Positions 7,500 to 16,102 of a stretch of 64,000 nt of DNA are shown piece after piece. Where the stretch lies: positions 62,001-126,000 of the forward strand of contig NZ_LGDG01000003.1 in the NCBI RefSeq assembly GCF_001279775.1. The letters are read 5' to 3'. Origin of the DNA: Streptomyces sp. MMG1533. Its GTDB lineage: Bacteria > Actinomycetota > Actinomycetes > Streptomycetales > Streptomycetaceae. The notes below the pieces were generated by a model that ran no database searches, had not been told where the DNA came from, and was given only the letters and a program-made list of their open reading frames with translations. The first letter of the stretch is position 1; every line of letters starts with the position of its first letter. Position numbers and translations under genes: made by a program.

Positions 7500-8987
7500 G
7501 TGGCACGTGAAAGAAAGCTCTCCCGCCGCACCCTGCTGGGCGGCGCCGCCGCGGCCGCCGGTGCGGTCACCCTCACCACCACCGCCGCCGGCACGGCGTC
7601 CGCGGCAACCCGGGATGTGGACGTCGCCGTCGTCGGCGGCGGCCTCGCCGGGCTCACCGCGGCCCGTGACCTGGTCGCGGCCGGACGGACGGTGGCCGTC
7701 CTGGAGGCCCGCGACCGCGTCGGCGGCCGGGTGGTCAACCTGCCGCTGGGCAACGGCCGAGTCACCGAAGGCGGCGGCGAGTTCATCGGCCCCACCCAGG
7801 ACCGCATCAAGGCGCTCGCCGACTCCCTGGGCGTGGCGACCTTCCCCACCTACAACACCGGCAAGAACCTCCTCCACAAGGACGGCAGGAACACGGCCTA
7901 CGCCACCGACGGACTGCTCGGCTCCGTCCCGCCCGTCGACGCGGCCGGTCTCGCCAACGCGGCGATCGTGCAGGCCTCGCTGGACGACATGGCGAAGCAG
8001 ATACCGGTCGACGCGCCCTGGACCGCCGCGAAGGCCGAGGAGTGGGACCGGCAGACCTTCGAGACCTGGCTGCGCGCCAACGCCGTCGTCCCGTCCGCCA
8101 AGTTCCTCCTCGACGTGGCCTGCACATCGATCTTCTCGGCCGAACCTCGTGAGCTCTCCCTCCTGTTCGTCGTGTTCTACATCGCCGCCGCCGGCAACGC
8201 GTCGAACCCCGGCACCCTGGAACGCCTCACCGAGACCGCGAACGGCGCCCAGGAACTGCGCTTCGTCGGCGGCTCCCAGCTGGTGCCGATCAAGCTCGCC
8301 GCCACGCTGGGCGACCGGCTGGTGCTGAGCGCCCCGGTCCGCTCCATCGCGCGGTCCGGCAGCCGATACGTGGTGACCGCGGACGGTACGACGGTCACCG
8401 CCGACCGCGTCGTCGTCGCCCTGCCCCCGCCCCTCGCCGCCCGCATCTCGTACGACCCCCTCCTCCCCGCCGGCCGCGACCAGCTCACCCAGCGCCTGCC
8501 GATGGCCTCGGTCGGCAAGGCGATCGCCGTCTACGACACCCCCTTCTGGCGTGCCGACGGCCTCAACGGCCAGGTCGTCAGCGACACCGGAGTGGTCAGC
8601 TCGACCTTCGACAACTCCCCGCCCGACGCCTCGTACGGCGCGCTGATGGGCTTCATCGAGGCCGACGAGATGCGGGCGCTGGACACGGCCGGCGAGGCGG
8701 CGGTCAGGGCGGCCGTGCTGAAGGACTACGTGACGTACTTCGGCGAGAAAGCCGCCTCCCCTTCCTCCTTCGTCCTGCAACGCTGGAACAACGAGGCCTA
8801 CACCCGCGGCGGCCCCGTCTCCATCGCCGCGCCCGGCGTCCTGACCCAGTACGGCCCGGCCCTGCGCGAGCCGGTGGGCGGGATCCACTGGGCCGGAACG
8901 GAGACCTCCACCTACTGGATGGGCTTCATGGACGGAGCCGTGCGGTCGGGCGAGCGGGTGGCGAGGGAGGTACTGGCGGCGCTGTAG
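7500..8987 (+). CDS. Tat-exported flavin monoamine oxidase
   Basis: GTG 7500 is preferred over ATG 7494 because the GGAGG box sits 6 bp before it. The N-terminus carries a twin-arginine signal (SRRTLLGG, then an Ala-rich core ending ASA). The FAD site VAVVGGGLAGLTAARDL is followed by EARDRVGGRV. The C-terminal amine-oxidase signature IHWAGTETSTYWMGFMDGAV closes the FAD pocket. About 495 residues is normal for the family. It should oxidatively deaminate a primary or poly-amine outside the membrane, releasing aldehyde, ammonia and peroxide; substrate unknown. Confidence 0.88.
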   Translation: MARERKLSRRTLLGGAAAAAGAVTLTTTAAGTASAATRDVDVAVVGGGLAGLTAARDLVAAGRTVAVLEARDRVGGRVVNLPLGNGRVTEGGGEFIGPTQDRIKALADSLGVATFPTYNTGKNLLHKDGRNTAYATDGLLGSVPPVDAAGLANAAIVQASLDDMAKQIPVDAPWTAAKAEEWDRQTFETWLRANAVVPSAKFLLDVACTSIFSAEPRELSLLFVVFYIAAAGNASNPGTLERLTETANGAQELRFVGGSQLVPIKLAATLGDRLVLSAPVRSIARSGSRYVVTADGTTVTADRVVVALPPPLAARISYDPLLPAGRDQLTQRLPMASVGKAIAVYDTPFWRADGLNGQVVSDTGVVSSTFDNSPPDASYGALMGFIEADEMRALDTAGEAAVRAAVLKDYVTYFGEKAASPSSFVLQRWNNEAYTRGGPVSIAAPGVLTQYGPALREPVGGIHWAGTETSTYWMGFMDGAVRSGERVAREVLAAL

Positions 8988-9048
8988 GAGCCCTTCTCCA
9001 TGAGTTCTCCGCCGGTCCGCCCGGCATCCTTTGCGTGCAGGACCGTTC

Positions 9049-9063
9049 CTGACGTCCCGTCAG
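9049..9063. promoter_or_regulatory. Operator palindrome, site B1 (CTGACGTCCCGTCAG)
   Basis: Perfect 6-bp arms with a 3-bp spacer, 58 bp before the fused acyl-CoA synthetase start. It is paired with site B2 in tandem, centre-to-centre 24 bp. Confidence 0.6.
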
Positions 9064-9072
9064 TTCTGTAAT

Positions 9073-9087
9073 CTGACACAGCGTCAG
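9073..9087. promoter_or_regulatory. Operator palindrome, site B2 (CTGACACAGCGTCAG)
   Basis: Second copy of the palindrome, with one arm mismatch, 33 bp before the start of the acyl-CoA synthetase gene. The tandem arrangement suggests cooperative binding of two dimers over the promoter. Confidence 0.55.
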
Positions 9088-9120
9088 TTACTTGGCTGTC
9101 ACACAGGAGCGGGCGGACCG

Positions 9121-11346
9121 ATGCTTGGATCAACCCACGGCACCCTCACCACCGACTCCCGCGGAGCCCGGGTCATCGCCTGTGGCGAGCAACCCGGACC
9201 CGCCGTCCACGGCCGGCCCGCCGAGGTCGACGATCTCGACGTCAGCGGACGGCCGTTGTACTCAGCCGTACCCGATCTGGACCGCTTCTTCCGCCCCGAA
9301 TCCGTCGCGGTGATCGGCGCCTCGGACGCGGAGGGCCGGCCCAACACCGGCGTCACCCGCCAACTGCTCGCCTGGTCCGAGCGCGTCGGGGCCCGACTGC
9401 ATCCCGTGCACCCCACCCGCCCGGCCGTCTTCGGCATCCCCTGCTCCCCCTCCGTCGCCGACCTGCCCGCGCAGGTCGACCTCGCCGTGCTGCTGGTCGC
9501 CGACCCCCTTCCCGTGATCGAGGAACTCGCCGAGGCCAAGGTGAAGTTCGCGGTCGTCTTCGCCTCCGGGTTCGCGGAGACCGGCGAGGAGGGCGCCGCC
9601 GCGCAGGCCCGCCTCGCGGCTGCCGTCGGCCGGTCCGGGATACGGCTCCTGGGCCCCAACACCAACCTCAACGCCTTCGAGCACTTCCGCGACGACCTCG
9701 ACGGGCCGGCGATCGCCCTGATCACCCAGTCCGGCCACCAGGGCCGCCCGGTTTTCGCCCTCCAGGAGCTCGGCATCCGGCTGTCCCACTGGGCGCCCAC
9801 CGGCAACGAGGCCGATCTGGAGACCGCCGACTTCCTCTCCTACTTCGCCGAGCAGCCCGAGGTCGGTGCCATCGCCTGCTACGTGGAAGGGCTGAAGGAC
9901 GGCCGCTCCTTCCTGCTCGCCGCCGACCGGGCCGCCCGGCGCGGAGTGCCGGTCGTGGCGGTCAAGGTGGGCCGCACCGAGACCGGCGCCCGCACGGCCG
10001 CCTCACACACCGGCAAGCTGACCGGCGCGGACACGGTGGTGGACGCGGCGATGCGGCAGTACGGCGTGATCCGCGTCGACGGTCTCGACGAACTGCAGGA
10101 CACCGCCGCCCTGTTGGCCCGGGCCCGGCCGCCCCGCGCCGACGGCGTCGTCGTGTATTCGATCTCGGGCGGCACGGGAGCGCACGTCGCCGACCTGGCG
10201 ACCGAGGCGGGACTGCGGCTGCCGGAACTGTCGGACGCCAGGCAGGCCGAGCTCCATCAGTGGATACCCGAGTACCTGAACGTGGCCAACCCCGTCGACA
10301 ACGGCGGCCACCCGGTGGGCGACTGGCGCGGCCGGAAGATCATCGACGCGATCCTCGACGACCCGGAGGTGGGCGTCCTGATCTGCCCGATCACCGGGCC
10401 CTTCCCGCCACTCAGCGACAGGCTCGTCCAGGACCTGGTGGACGCGGCCGAGCGGACGGACAAGCTGGTGTGCGTGGTGTGGGGATCGCCGGTCGGCACC
10501 GAGCCGGCGTATCGCGAGGTCCTCCTCGACTCCTCCCGGGTGGCCACCTTCCGCACGGTCGCCAACTGCCTCACCGCCGTCCGCGCCCACCTCGACCACC
10601 ACCGCTTCGTGACCGGCTACCGCTCCCCCTTCGACTCGGCGCCCCGCACCGCCTCGCCCTCCTTCCGCAAGGCGCGCGAGCTGATGCGACCAGGACAGCA
10701 GCTGAGCGAGCACGCGGCGAAACAGCTGCTGCGGGCATACGGAATCCGCGTACCGCGCGAGCAGTTGGTGACCAGCGCGGCGGCGGCCGTGCGCGCGGCC
10801 GGGCTGGTGGGCTACCCGGTGGTGATGAAGGCGTCCGGCGCGCGGATCGCCCACAAGACCGAACTCGGCCTGGTGAAGATCGGGCTGACCTCGGCCAGCC
10901 AGGTCCGGGACGCCTACCGGGAGTTGACGGACATCGCCCGCTACGAAGACGTCTCCCTGGACGGTGTGCTCGTCTGCCAGATGGTCGAGCGGGGCGTCGA
11001 GATGGTCGTCGGCCTCACGCACGACCAGCTCTTCGGGCCGACCGTGACCGTCGGGCTCGGCGGGGTGCTCGTCGAGGTGCTGCGGGACGTGGCCGTACGC
11101 GTGCCGCCCTTCGGCGAGAAGCAGGCGCGGGACATGTGCGACGAACTCCGGGGGCGGGCCCTCCTCGACGGGGTCCGGGGGCGCCCCCCGGCAGACCTCG
11201 ACGCGCTCGTCGAAGTGGTCCTGCGCGTGCAGCGCATGGCGCTGGAACTCGGGGACCATCTCGCGGAACTCGACATCAACCCGCTGATGGTGCTGCCACA
11301 GGGGCAAGGGGCGGTGGCGCTGGACGCGCTGGTGGTGTGCGGCTGA
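9121..11346 (+). CDS. Fused ADP-forming (NDP-forming) acyl-CoA synthetase, alpha-beta type
   Basis: The 741-residue protein joins both subunits of the succinyl-CoA synthetase superfamily. After a roughly 50-residue extension come a CoA-binding domain (FFRPESVAVIGASD), a ligase-CoA domain with the phospho-histidine motif ASHTGKL, and a C-terminal ATP-grasp (LRAYGIRVP, PVVMKASGARIAHKTELG, ELDINPLMVLP). It would interconvert an acyl-CoA and the free acid with ADP/ATP. It starts at ATG 9121 behind AGGAG and two operator palindromes, and runs one base into the spacer before the enoyl-CoA hydratase, so the two form an operon. Confidence 0.85.
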   Translation: MLGSTHGTLTTDSRGARVIACGEQPGPAVHGRPAEVDDLDVSGRPLYSAVPDLDRFFRPESVAVIGASDAEGRPNTGVTRQLLAWSERVGARLHPVHPTRPAVFGIPCSPSVADLPAQVDLAVLLVADPLPVIEELAEAKVKFAVVFASGFAETGEEGAAAQARLAAAVGRSGIRLLGPNTNLNAFEHFRDDLDGPAIALITQSGHQGRPVFALQELGIRLSHWAPTGNEADLETADFLSYFAEQPEVGAIACYVEGLKDGRSFLLAADRAARRGVPVVAVKVGRTETGARTAASHTGKLTGADTVVDAAMRQYGVIRVDGLDELQDTAALLARARPPRADGVVVYSISGGTGAHVADLATEAGLRLPELSDARQAELHQWIPEYLNVANPVDNGGHPVGDWRGRKIIDAILDDPEVGVLICPITGPFPPLSDRLVQDLVDAAERTDKLVCVVWGSPVGTEPAYREVLLDSSRVATFRTVANCLTAVRAHLDHHRFVTGYRSPFDSAPRTASPSFRKARELMRPGQQLSEHAAKQLLRAYGIRVPREQLVTSAAAAVRAAGLVGYPVVMKASGARIAHKTELGLVKIGLTSASQVRDAYRELTDIARYEDVSLDGVLVCQMVERGVEMVVGLTHDQLFGPTVTVGLGGVLVEVLRDVAVRVPPFGEKQARDMCDELRGRALLDGVRGRPPADLDALVEVVLRVQRMALELGDHLAELDINPLMVLPQGQGAVALDALVVCG

Positions 11347-11347
11347 A

Positions 11348-12190
11348 ATGAACGCATCTGAGATGAGCATGCCTGTTTCCCCCCAAGAGCCCCAAAAATC
11401 CATTGAGTCATTGGTACAGCACGCCACTGACAATCAGGTCTGCCGCATCACGCTCAACCGTCCCGAGGCCCTCAACGCCATCACCCCTGACCAGCGCGAA
11501 CGCATCATCCGGCTGTTGTCGGACGCCTCCGTCGACCCGGACGTACGGGCGGTCGTGATCACCGGAACCGGCCGTGGCTTCTGCGCGGGCGCGGATCTGC
11601 GCGGCGGACCGCCGGCGGACGACCGCGTCGCCGGTGACGTGGCCCGCACGATCCGCCTCGGCGCCCAGCGCCTCGTCGCCGCCGTCCTCGACTGCGAGAA
11701 GCCGGTGATCGCCGCCGTGAACGGCACGGCCGCCGGCCTCGGCGCTCATCTCGCGTTCGCCTGCGACCTCGTACTCGCCGCGGAGTCCGCCAGGTTCATC
11801 GAGGTGTTCGTACGACGCGGGCTCGTCCCCGACGGAGGCGGCGCGTATCTCCTCCCCCGCCTGCTCGGCCCGCAGCGCGCGAAGGAGCTGATGTTCTTCG
11901 GCGACGCGCTGACCGCGCCGGACGCGGAACGGCTCGGCCTGGTCAACCGGGTCGTTCCGGACGGGGAGTTGGACAAGACGGCCCGCGAGTGGGCCGAACG
12001 CCTGGCCACCGGCCCCACCCGCGCCCTCTCCCTCACCAAACAGCTGGTCAACGCCTCCCTGGACGGCGACCGCACGACCGCCTTCGCCGCGGAGGCCGCC
12101 GCACAGGAGATCAACATGACGACGGCGGATGCGCGGGAGGGGGTGCGGAGCTTCGTGGAGCGGCGAAACCCCGAGTACAAGGGCCGCTGA
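11348..12190 (+). CDS. Enoyl-CoA hydratase/isomerase (crotonase) family protein
   Basis: This 280-residue crotonase has the oxyanion-hole segment GRGFCAGADLRGGP and the second motif VNGTAAGLGAHLAFACDLVLA. The active-site stretch EVFVRRGLVPDGGGAYLLPRL follows. The Asp after LVP is the usual catalytic acid position in isomerase-type members, while the first Glu position (AGLGAH) is replaced, so plain hydration is uncertain. The start is ATG 11348, with in-frame ATG 11363 as an alternative. It is in an operon directly after the acyl-CoA synthetase. Confidence 0.85.
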   Translation: MNASEMSMPVSPQEPQKSIESLVQHATDNQVCRITLNRPEALNAITPDQRERIIRLLSDASVDPDVRAVVITGTGRGFCAGADLRGGPPADDRVAGDVARTIRLGAQRLVAAVLDCEKPVIAAVNGTAAGLGAHLAFACDLVLAAESARFIEVFVRRGLVPDGGGAYLLPRLLGPQRAKELMFFGDALTAPDAERLGLVNRVVPDGELDKTAREWAERLATGPTRALSLTKQLVNASLDGDRTTAFAAEAAAQEINMTTADAREGVRSFVERRNPEYKGR

Positions 12191-12200
12191 CCCTTCCTAT

Positions 12201-12215
12201 CTGACGCACCGTCAG
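12201..12215. promoter_or_regulatory. Operator palindrome, site C (CTGACGCACCGTCAG)
   Basis: Perfect arms, 3-bp spacer. It lies 5 bp before the earliest possible start of the flavin reductase gene and 11 bp after the hydratase stop codon, so the reductase probably has its own controlled promoter. Confidence 0.6.
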
Positions 12216-12220
12216 CTTCA

Positions 12221-12856
12221 ATGGTGGATGTGATGGGACACGCAGGAATGGCCGCCGCAGCCGTCCGCTACCTCAGGTCCGGGCCCCGCCCCGACCCCGT
12301 CGAGGCCTTGCCGCGCCCCGAGCTGCGGTGTGTCCGCGAGGACGAACGACTGCCGGTCGACCCGGCCGAGTTCCGGCGCGTGCTGGGGAACTTCGCGACC
12401 GGCGTCACCGTTGTCACCGCACCCGCCGCCGACATCGAGGCCGGCCCCGCCGGCTTCGCCTGCCAGTCCTTCTCCTCCCTCTCCCTCGACCCGCCCCTCG
12501 TCGCCTTCATGGTCGGCCGTACGTCCACCACCTGGCCCCGTATCGCCCGCGCCGGCGTCTTCTGCGTCAACGTCCTGAGCGCGGGCCAGGGCGACCTGTG
12601 CCGCGCCTTCGCGGTGAGCGGCGCGGACAAGTTCACCGGCGTCCGGTTCGACGCGGCACCCGTCACCGGCTCCCCACGTCTGACCGGCGCCCTGGCGTGG
12701 GTCGACTGTGCGATCCACGCGGTGCACACGGGCGGCGACCATCTGATCGTGGTGGGCCGGGTGGAGGCGCTCGGCACGGGCGACGCCGCCTCGGACGGCC
12801 CGCTGCTCTTCCACCGCGGCCGATTCGCCGGGCTCGACGACCCCCCGCCGGGGTGA
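12221..12856 (+). CDS. Flavin reductase family protein (two-component monooxygenase reductase)
   Basis: The product resembles HsaB/HpaC-type reductases: FRRVLGNFATGVTVVTA, then GFACQSFSSLSLDPPLVAFMV (flavin-binding), WPRIARAGVFCVNVLSAGQGDL, and a closing HTGGDHLIVVGRVEALG. These enzymes supply reduced FMN/FAD to a separate oxygenase. No obvious oxygenase partner is adjacent. ATG 12221 abuts the operator; ATG 12233 has GGTGGA upstream and may be the true start. A 12-bp tandem repeat starts exactly at the stop codon. Confidence 0.8.
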   Translation: MVDVMGHAGMAAAAVRYLRSGPRPDPVEALPRPELRCVREDERLPVDPAEFRRVLGNFATGVTVVTAPAADIEAGPAGFACQSFSSLSLDPPLVAFMVGRTSTTWPRIARAGVFCVNVLSAGQGDLCRAFAVSGADKFTGVRFDAAPVTGSPRLTGALAWVDCAIHAVHTGGDHLIVVGRVEALGTGDAASDGPLLFHRGRFAGLDDPPPG

Positions 12857-12914
12857 CCACGGGGGCGACGACCAGGGCGAGCACCGGGGCGACCACCGGG
12901 GCGACGACCGGCCG
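12855..12914. repeat. 12-bp tandem repeat at flavin reductase stop codon (five units)
   Basis: Five consecutive 12-bp units of the type GACCACCGGGGC run from the second base of the TGA stop codon to 12914. It lies in a convergent spacer. Confidence 0.7.
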
Positions 12915-12943
12915 TCCCGGTGACACGACGGCTCCACGCAGCC

Positions 12944-13441
12944 TCAGCCGCCGCCTGACGGCCCCTCACCCACCCCCAGCCGCCAAAGTGACGTCACCTC
13001 CGCCGCCCGTACGGCATGCAGGGGATCGTCGGTGTCACGGGTGCGCGGGTGACGCGGCCGGGTGTCGAGCCGGTCCCGCACCCGCAGGCCCGCCGCCTCG
13101 ATCGCGGCGAGCAGGTCGGCCCGGGTGCGCAGCCCGAGGCGTTCGGCCAGGTCGGACAGGATCAGCCAGCCCTCGCCCCCCGGTTCCAGGCGGCCGGCGA
13201 GGGAGGCGAGGAAGCCGTCCAGCATGCCGCCGCCCGCGTCGTGGACACCGAGGTCCAGGTCGGAGGCGGGCCGGGCGGGAATCCAGGGCGGGTTGCACAC
13301 GACCAGATCGGCCCGCCCGTCGGGATACAGCGCGGGGCCGGTGATCCCGACCGTCTCCGTGAGCCCCAGCCGCCGTACGTTGTCACCGGCGCACGCCCGC
13401 GCCCGTGCGCTGACGTCCGTGGCAGTCAGTGCAGGGCTACG
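12944..13441 (-). pseudogene. N-terminally truncated SAM-dependent methyltransferase
   Basis: The frame encodes the second half of a class I methyltransferase: TATDVSARARACAGDN (SAM-binding acidic loop), then DLVVCNPPW, the NPPY/W motif IV of HemK/PrmC and RsmC-type enzymes, then LILSDLAERLGL. The glycine-rich motif I is missing. The frame hits a TGA at 13442-13444 inside a 16-bp tandem repeat, and upstream lies the MFS gene, not the missing half. A GTG at 13300 could start a 118-residue remnant, but it begins inside motif IV. Judged a deletion remnant. Confidence 0.65.
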
Positions 13442-13504
13442 TCAGTGCAGGGCTACGTCGAGGCAGAGCCACGTCGAGGCAGAGCCACGTCGAGGCAGAG
13501 CGAC
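13425..13504. repeat. 16-bp tandem repeat, five units, between methyltransferase remnant and MFS gene
   Basis: Two units of GTCAGTGCAGGGCTAC are followed by two of GTCGAGGCAGAGCCAC and one variant with GCGAC. A degenerate sixth unit overlaps the MFS stop codon. The methyltransferase frame is broken inside the first units. Confidence 0.85.
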
Positions 13505-13505
13505 G

Positions 13506-14813
13506 TCAGGACAGGGCGAGCGCCGCCGCGGGCGCCGGCCGCCGCCGGATCACCAGCGCCATCAGCGCCGCCGCCGCGCACAGCGCGCCCGAGGCGTACC
13601 AGACCATGTCGTACTCGCCGAAGACGTCACGGACGACGCCCCCGAGGAAGGCGACGAGCGCGGCGCCGACCTGGTGGGAGGCGAGGACCCAGCCGAAGAC
13701 GATCGCGCTGTCGTCGCCGTACTGCTCGCGGCACAGGGCCACGGTGGGCGGGACGGTGGCGACCCAGTCGAGGCCGTAGAAGACGATGAAGAAGATCATC
13801 GGCGGGTGGACCGACGGGGCCAGCAGCATCGGGAGGAAGAGCAGCGAGATGCCCCTCAGCGCGTAGTACACCGCCAGCAGCCGGCGCGGGTCGAAGCGGT
13901 CGGTGAACCAGCCGGAGGCGATCGTGCCGACCACGTCGAACACGCCGATGACCGCGAGCAGCGAGGCCGCCGCCGTGACGGGCATGTGCTCGTCGTGGGC
14001 GGCGGGCACGAAGTGGGTCTGGATCAGGCCGTTGGTGGAGGCACCGCAGATCGCGAAGGTGCCGGCCAGCAGCCAGAAGGGGCCGGTGCGGGCCGCCTTG
14101 AAGAGGACGGTCACGGCCCTGCGCGCGGCACCGGTCACCGGGGGCGGCTTCGGTACGAACTCCTGCGCGCCGTACGGCTTCAGACCCACGTCGGCCGGGT
14201 GGTCGCGCAGCAGCAGCCACACGAAGGGGACGACCGCGAGGGCGGCCAACGCCACCGTGACGGCCGCCGGGCGCCAGGAGTGCGCCTCGACCATCCAGGA
14301 CAGCACCGGCAGGAAGATCAGCTGGCCGGAGGCCGAGGCGGCGGTGAGGATGCCGGTGACCAGGCCGCGCCGTTCGGTGAACCAGCGGTTGGTGACCGTG
14401 GCGGCGAAGGCCAGCGCCATCGAGCCGGAGCCGAGGCCGACCAGCAGACCCCAGCACAGCAGCAGCTGCCAGGCCGCAGTCATCCACACGGTCAGGCCGG
14501 ATCCGACCGCGATCACCGTCAGGGCCACGGCGACGACCCGGCGGATGCCGAAGCGGTCCATCAGCGCGGCCGCGAAGGGCGCGGTGAGCCCGTACAGCGC
14601 GAGGTTGACGGAGACCGCCGCGCCGATCGTGCCGCGCGACCAGTGGAACTCCTGGTTCAGCGGGTCGATGAGCAGCCCGGGCAGGGAACGGAAGGCGGCG
14701 GCGCCGATGATCGTCACGAAGGTGACGGCGGCGACGAACCAGGCACGGTGGATGCGGGTCGGCTTCTTTCCGGCGCGGGGGGCCTCTACTGCGGCTTCGG
14801 TTGTCTGGGTCAC
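13506..14813 (-). CDS. Major facilitator superfamily transporter (OFA/monocarboxylate-like)
   Basis: A 435-residue, 12-helix MFS protein. After a short cytoplasmic N-terminus come helices starting FVAAVTFVTIIGAAAF, with the loop-2 motif ALMDRFGIRRVVAVAL (G/D-R-x-G-R-R type) and its pseudo-repeat GWFTDRFDPRRLLAV in the second half. Arrangement and the central hydrophilic loop (residues about 205-235) resemble monocarboxylate or oxalate/formate-type carriers. It is divergent from a GlxA-type AraC regulator 71 bp away, which probably controls it. Substrate unknown. Confidence 0.85.
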   Translation of the reverse strand: MTQTTEAAVEAPRAGKKPTRIHRAWFVAAVTFVTIIGAAAFRSLPGLLIDPLNQEFHWSRGTIGAAVSVNLALYGLTAPFAAALMDRFGIRRVVAVALTVIAVGSGLTVWMTAAWQLLLCWGLLVGLGSGSMALAFAATVTNRWFTERRGLVTGILTAASASGQLIFLPVLSWMVEAHSWRPAAVTVALAALAVVPFVWLLLRDHPADVGLKPYGAQEFVPKPPPVTGAARRAVTVLFKAARTGPFWLLAGTFAICGASTNGLIQTHFVPAAHDEHMPVTAAASLLAVIGVFDVVGTIASGWFTDRFDPRRLLAVYYALRGISLLFLPMLLAPSVHPPMIFFIVFYGLDWVATVPPTVALCREQYGDDSAIVFGWVLASHQVGAALVAFLGGVVRDVFGEYDMVWYASGALCAAAALMALVIRRRPAPAAALALS

Positions 14814-14844
14814 GTCATAGAGCTTCCGTTCCGGCGGCCCGCCG

Positions 14845-14873
14845 AACGAGTGGCCCGAAAGACAGCATTCGTT
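14845..14873. promoter_or_regulatory. Imperfect inverted repeat in MFS/GlxA divergent promoter
   Basis: AACGAGTG (14845-14852) and CATTCGTT (14866-14873) match in 7 of 8 positions across a 13-bp spacer. It could be the binding site of the neighbouring AraC-type regulator; this is inferred from position only. Confidence 0.3.
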
Positions 14874-14884
14874 AGGATCGGGCC

Positions 14885-15928
14885 ATGAGCCGTGAGCCGG
14901 ATTTCCACCCCCACCGCGTCGTCGTGCTCGCCCTCGACGGCCTGCTCCCCTTCGAGCTGGGCATCCCGCACCGCATCTTCGGCCGCCCCAAGGACGCCGA
15001 GCGGCGGCACCTGTACGAGGTGATCACCTGCTCGATCCGCCCGCCCGGCCCGGTCGAGACCGACGCCGACTTCGCCATCCACGTCCCGCACGGCCCACAA
15101 GCCCTGGCCACCGCCGACACCGTGATCGTCCCGGCGTCGTACGAGCTCGGCCCGGTCTTCGAGCAGGGCGTGCTCACCGACGAACTGGCCGCCGCGCTCG
15201 CGCACATCCGCCCCGGCACCCGGCTCGCCTCCATCTGCACCGGCGTCTACGTCCTGGCTGCCGCCGGTCTCCTCGACGGCCGCCCCGCCACCACGCACTG
15301 GGCGGACGCCGAACGCCTCCAGCGCCTCTTCCCGCGGATCAAGGTCGACGCGGACGTCCTGTTCATCGACGACGGCGACGTCCTGACCTCGGCCGGCGTC
15401 GCGGCCGGCATCGACCTGTGCCTGCACATGGTGCGCCGCGACCACGGCACGGCGATCGCCAACGAGGTGGCCCGCCGTACGGTCGTACCGCCGCATCGCG
15501 ACGGCGGACAGGCGCAGTACATCCACCGCCCCGTGCCCGACCCGCAGCTCGCGACCACGACCGCCGCCCGCGCCTGGGCGCTGGGCCGCCTCCACGAGCC
15601 GATCCAGCTGCGGGACATGGCCGAGCAGGAGGCCATGTCCGTACGGACGTTCACGCGCCGCTTCCGCGAGGAGGTCGGCGTCAGCCCCGGCCAGTGGCTC
15701 ACCCAGCAGCGCGTGGAACGGGCCCGGCACCTCCTGGAGTCCACCGACCTGTCCGTCGACCAGGTGGCCCGGGACGCGGGCTTCGGCACGGCCCAGTCGA
15801 TGCGGCAGCACCTACAGACGGCTCTCGGCGTCACCCCCACCGCGTATCGCCGCACCTTCCGGGCCGGAAACGGCGGGACCGGAATCGGCGAGTCCAAGGG
15901 TTACGGCGGTGTCGGCACCCTGCGGTGA
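14885..15928 (+). CDS. GlxA-family AraC-type transcriptional regulator (DJ-1/PfpI + HTH)
   Basis: The 347-residue protein has an N-terminal DJ-1/PfpI-like domain (HRVVVLALDGLLPFELGIPHRIFG, LASICTGVYVLAAAGLLDGR with the nucleophile-elbow-like cysteine). The C-terminal double AraC helix-turn-helix shows MSVRTFTRRFREEVGVSPGQWL, DQVARDAGFGTAQSMRQHL and a final GVTPTAYRRTF. Such regulators sense small ligands and often control a divergent transporter, here the MFS gene. The start at ATG 14885 has AGGA upstream. Confidence 0.9.
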   Translation: MSREPDFHPHRVVVLALDGLLPFELGIPHRIFGRPKDAERRHLYEVITCSIRPPGPVETDADFAIHVPHGPQALATADTVIVPASYELGPVFEQGVLTDELAAALAHIRPGTRLASICTGVYVLAAAGLLDGRPATTHWADAERLQRLFPRIKVDADVLFIDDGDVLTSAGVAAGIDLCLHMVRRDHGTAIANEVARRTVVPPHRDGGQAQYIHRPVPDPQLATTTAARAWALGRLHEPIQLRDMAEQEAMSVRTFTRRFREEVGVSPGQWLTQQRVERARHLLESTDLSVDQVARDAGFGTAQSMRQHLQTALGVTPTAYRRTFRAGNGGTGIGESKGYGGVGTLR

Positions 15929-16027
15929 AAGGCCGCCGCGGCGCACCTCACCCCACCGGCCGACCGCCGTCAGCACCAGGGTCACGCCCACGCCGGCCAG
16001 GACCGCCGTGACGCCAGAGGCCGCCAC
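15812..16027 (-). CDS. Possible small membrane protein overlapping glxA-type gene
   Basis: From GTG 16027, preceded by AAAGGGG at 6 bp, a 71-codon frame opens with a single hydrophobic helix (ASGVTAVLAGVGVTLVLTAVGRW) and then a hydrophilic tail. The helix-coding part lies mainly in the 174-bp spacer, but the tail overlaps the end of the regulator gene by 117 bp, which weakens the case. Family not recognised. Confidence 0.25.
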   Translation of the reverse strand: MAASGVTAVLAGVGVTLVLTAVGRWGEVRRGGLSPQGADTAVTLGLADSGPAVSGPEGAAIRGGGDAESRL

Positions 16028-16102
16028 TGACAACCCCTTTGCAGGCCCCTATTCCTGCTCCTTCGTGAGTCCCCGGACAAGCCCGGAGAGTCAGCGCTCC
16101 CC

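Noticed and set aside
13425..13504. CRISPR-like array
   Set aside because: Direct 16-bp tandem units without spacers; no cas genes. The same holds for the other tandem tracts.
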